A DNA stretch of 5,342 nt, from the NCBI GenBank assembly GCA_016926925.1, contig JAFGNQ010000259.1:1-5342 (forward strand), given 5' to 3'. The notes beneath the pieces are model-generated. The model was not told the origin of the DNA, searched no databases, and saw nothing but the letters and a program-made list of their open reading frames with translations. The DNA comes from Candidatus Aminicenantota bacterium (GTDB taxonomy: Bacteria; Acidobacteriota; Aminicenantia; Aminicenantales; Aminicenantaceae). The first letter of the stretch is position 1. Each line of letters opens with the position of its first letter. Below are positions 5,202-5,342 of the stretch, piece after piece. The position numbers were made by a program, and so were the translations under genes.

Positions 5202-5342
5202 TTGGGTGAAACACGCTTGATGAAAGGGAACGAGGCCCTGGCCGAAGCGGCCATCCGCGCCGGCCTTCAGGGCTATTTTGGATATCCGATAACACCCCAG
5301 TCCGAGGTGGTGGAATACTTGGCACAGGAAGAACCCAAGTAC
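5202..5342 (+). CDS. 2-oxoacid:ferredoxin oxidoreductase alpha subunit, 5' end (KorA/VorB type)
   Basis: Only the first 47 codons are in the window; the gene runs off the right edge. From a TTG start the protein reads MGETRLMKGNEALAEAAIRA, then a turn leading to YFGYPITPQSEVVEYLA (25-41). MKGNEA.AE.AIRAG followed by GYPITPQSE is the characteristic N-terminus of the alpha subunit of 2-oxoacid:ferredoxin oxidoreductases, in the domain that binds the pyrimidine side of thiamine diphosphate. These enzymes cleave a 2-oxoacid with CoA to acyl-CoA, CO2 and reduced ferredoxin, or run in reverse. The short sequence resembles VorB-annotated proteins as much as KorA, so substrate is left open. TTG 5202 is chosen for its SD; ATG 5220 would remove six residues. 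It shares an operon with the preceding ferredoxin subunit. Confidence 0.88.
   Translation, partial: MGETRLMKGNEALAEAAIRAGLQGYFGYPITPQSEVVEYLAQEEPKY

Overview
The window looks like a piece of the chromosome of a strict anaerobe. It carries a tungsten-type aldehyde:ferredoxin oxidoreductase, an iron-sulfur class I fumarase subunit, and the first two genes of a ferredoxin-dependent 2-oxoacid oxidoreductase. This combination, the moderately GC-rich coding sequence and the copies of a TGCCTGTCCCC-type repeat would suit a sulfate-reducing or syntrophic Desulfobacterota bacterium. That placement is inference from gene content; there is no rRNA or other phylogenetic marker here.

Layout. Positions 1-323 are mostly AT-rich and hold no recognisable complete gene. 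They contain one copy of an 18-bp repeat, TTGACA/TTGACC promoter-like hexamers and a possible 18-codon leader ORF that overlaps the next start. A family 2 glycosyltransferase follows (324-1262, +). A hairpin just after its stop has its T-tract on the opposite strand. The aldehyde:ferredoxin oxidoreductase (1440-3185, +) has a strong ribosome binding site. It converges, across 50 bp, on a small four-helix-bundle protein of the 23S rRNA intervening-sequence (S23/IVP) family (3236-3685, -). A divergent 152-bp spacer holds a good sigma70-like promoter (TTGACA, 17 bp, TAAACT) for the fumarase alpha subunit (3838-4695, +). After that gene comes a 233-bp gap with several hairpins and the second copy of the 18-bp repeat. 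The window ends with a 2x[4Fe-4S] ferredoxin-type subunit (4929-5183, +) and the 5' end of the matching alpha subunit (TTG start at 5202, running off the right edge).

Function. Three loci handle low-potential electrons or central carbon. The oxidoreductase interconverts aldehydes and acids with ferredoxin. The fumarase interconverts fumarate and malate. The ferredoxin/alpha pair belongs to a Kor/Vor complex that interconverts 2-oxoacids and acyl-CoA with ferredoxin. The fumarase alpha gene has no beta-subunit gene next to it. The glycosyltransferase and the four-helix-bundle gene appear unrelated to this metabolism.

No CRISPR array, RNA gene, transposase or clear novel defence system is visible. 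The least explained part is the structured 4696-4928 gap with its repeat.
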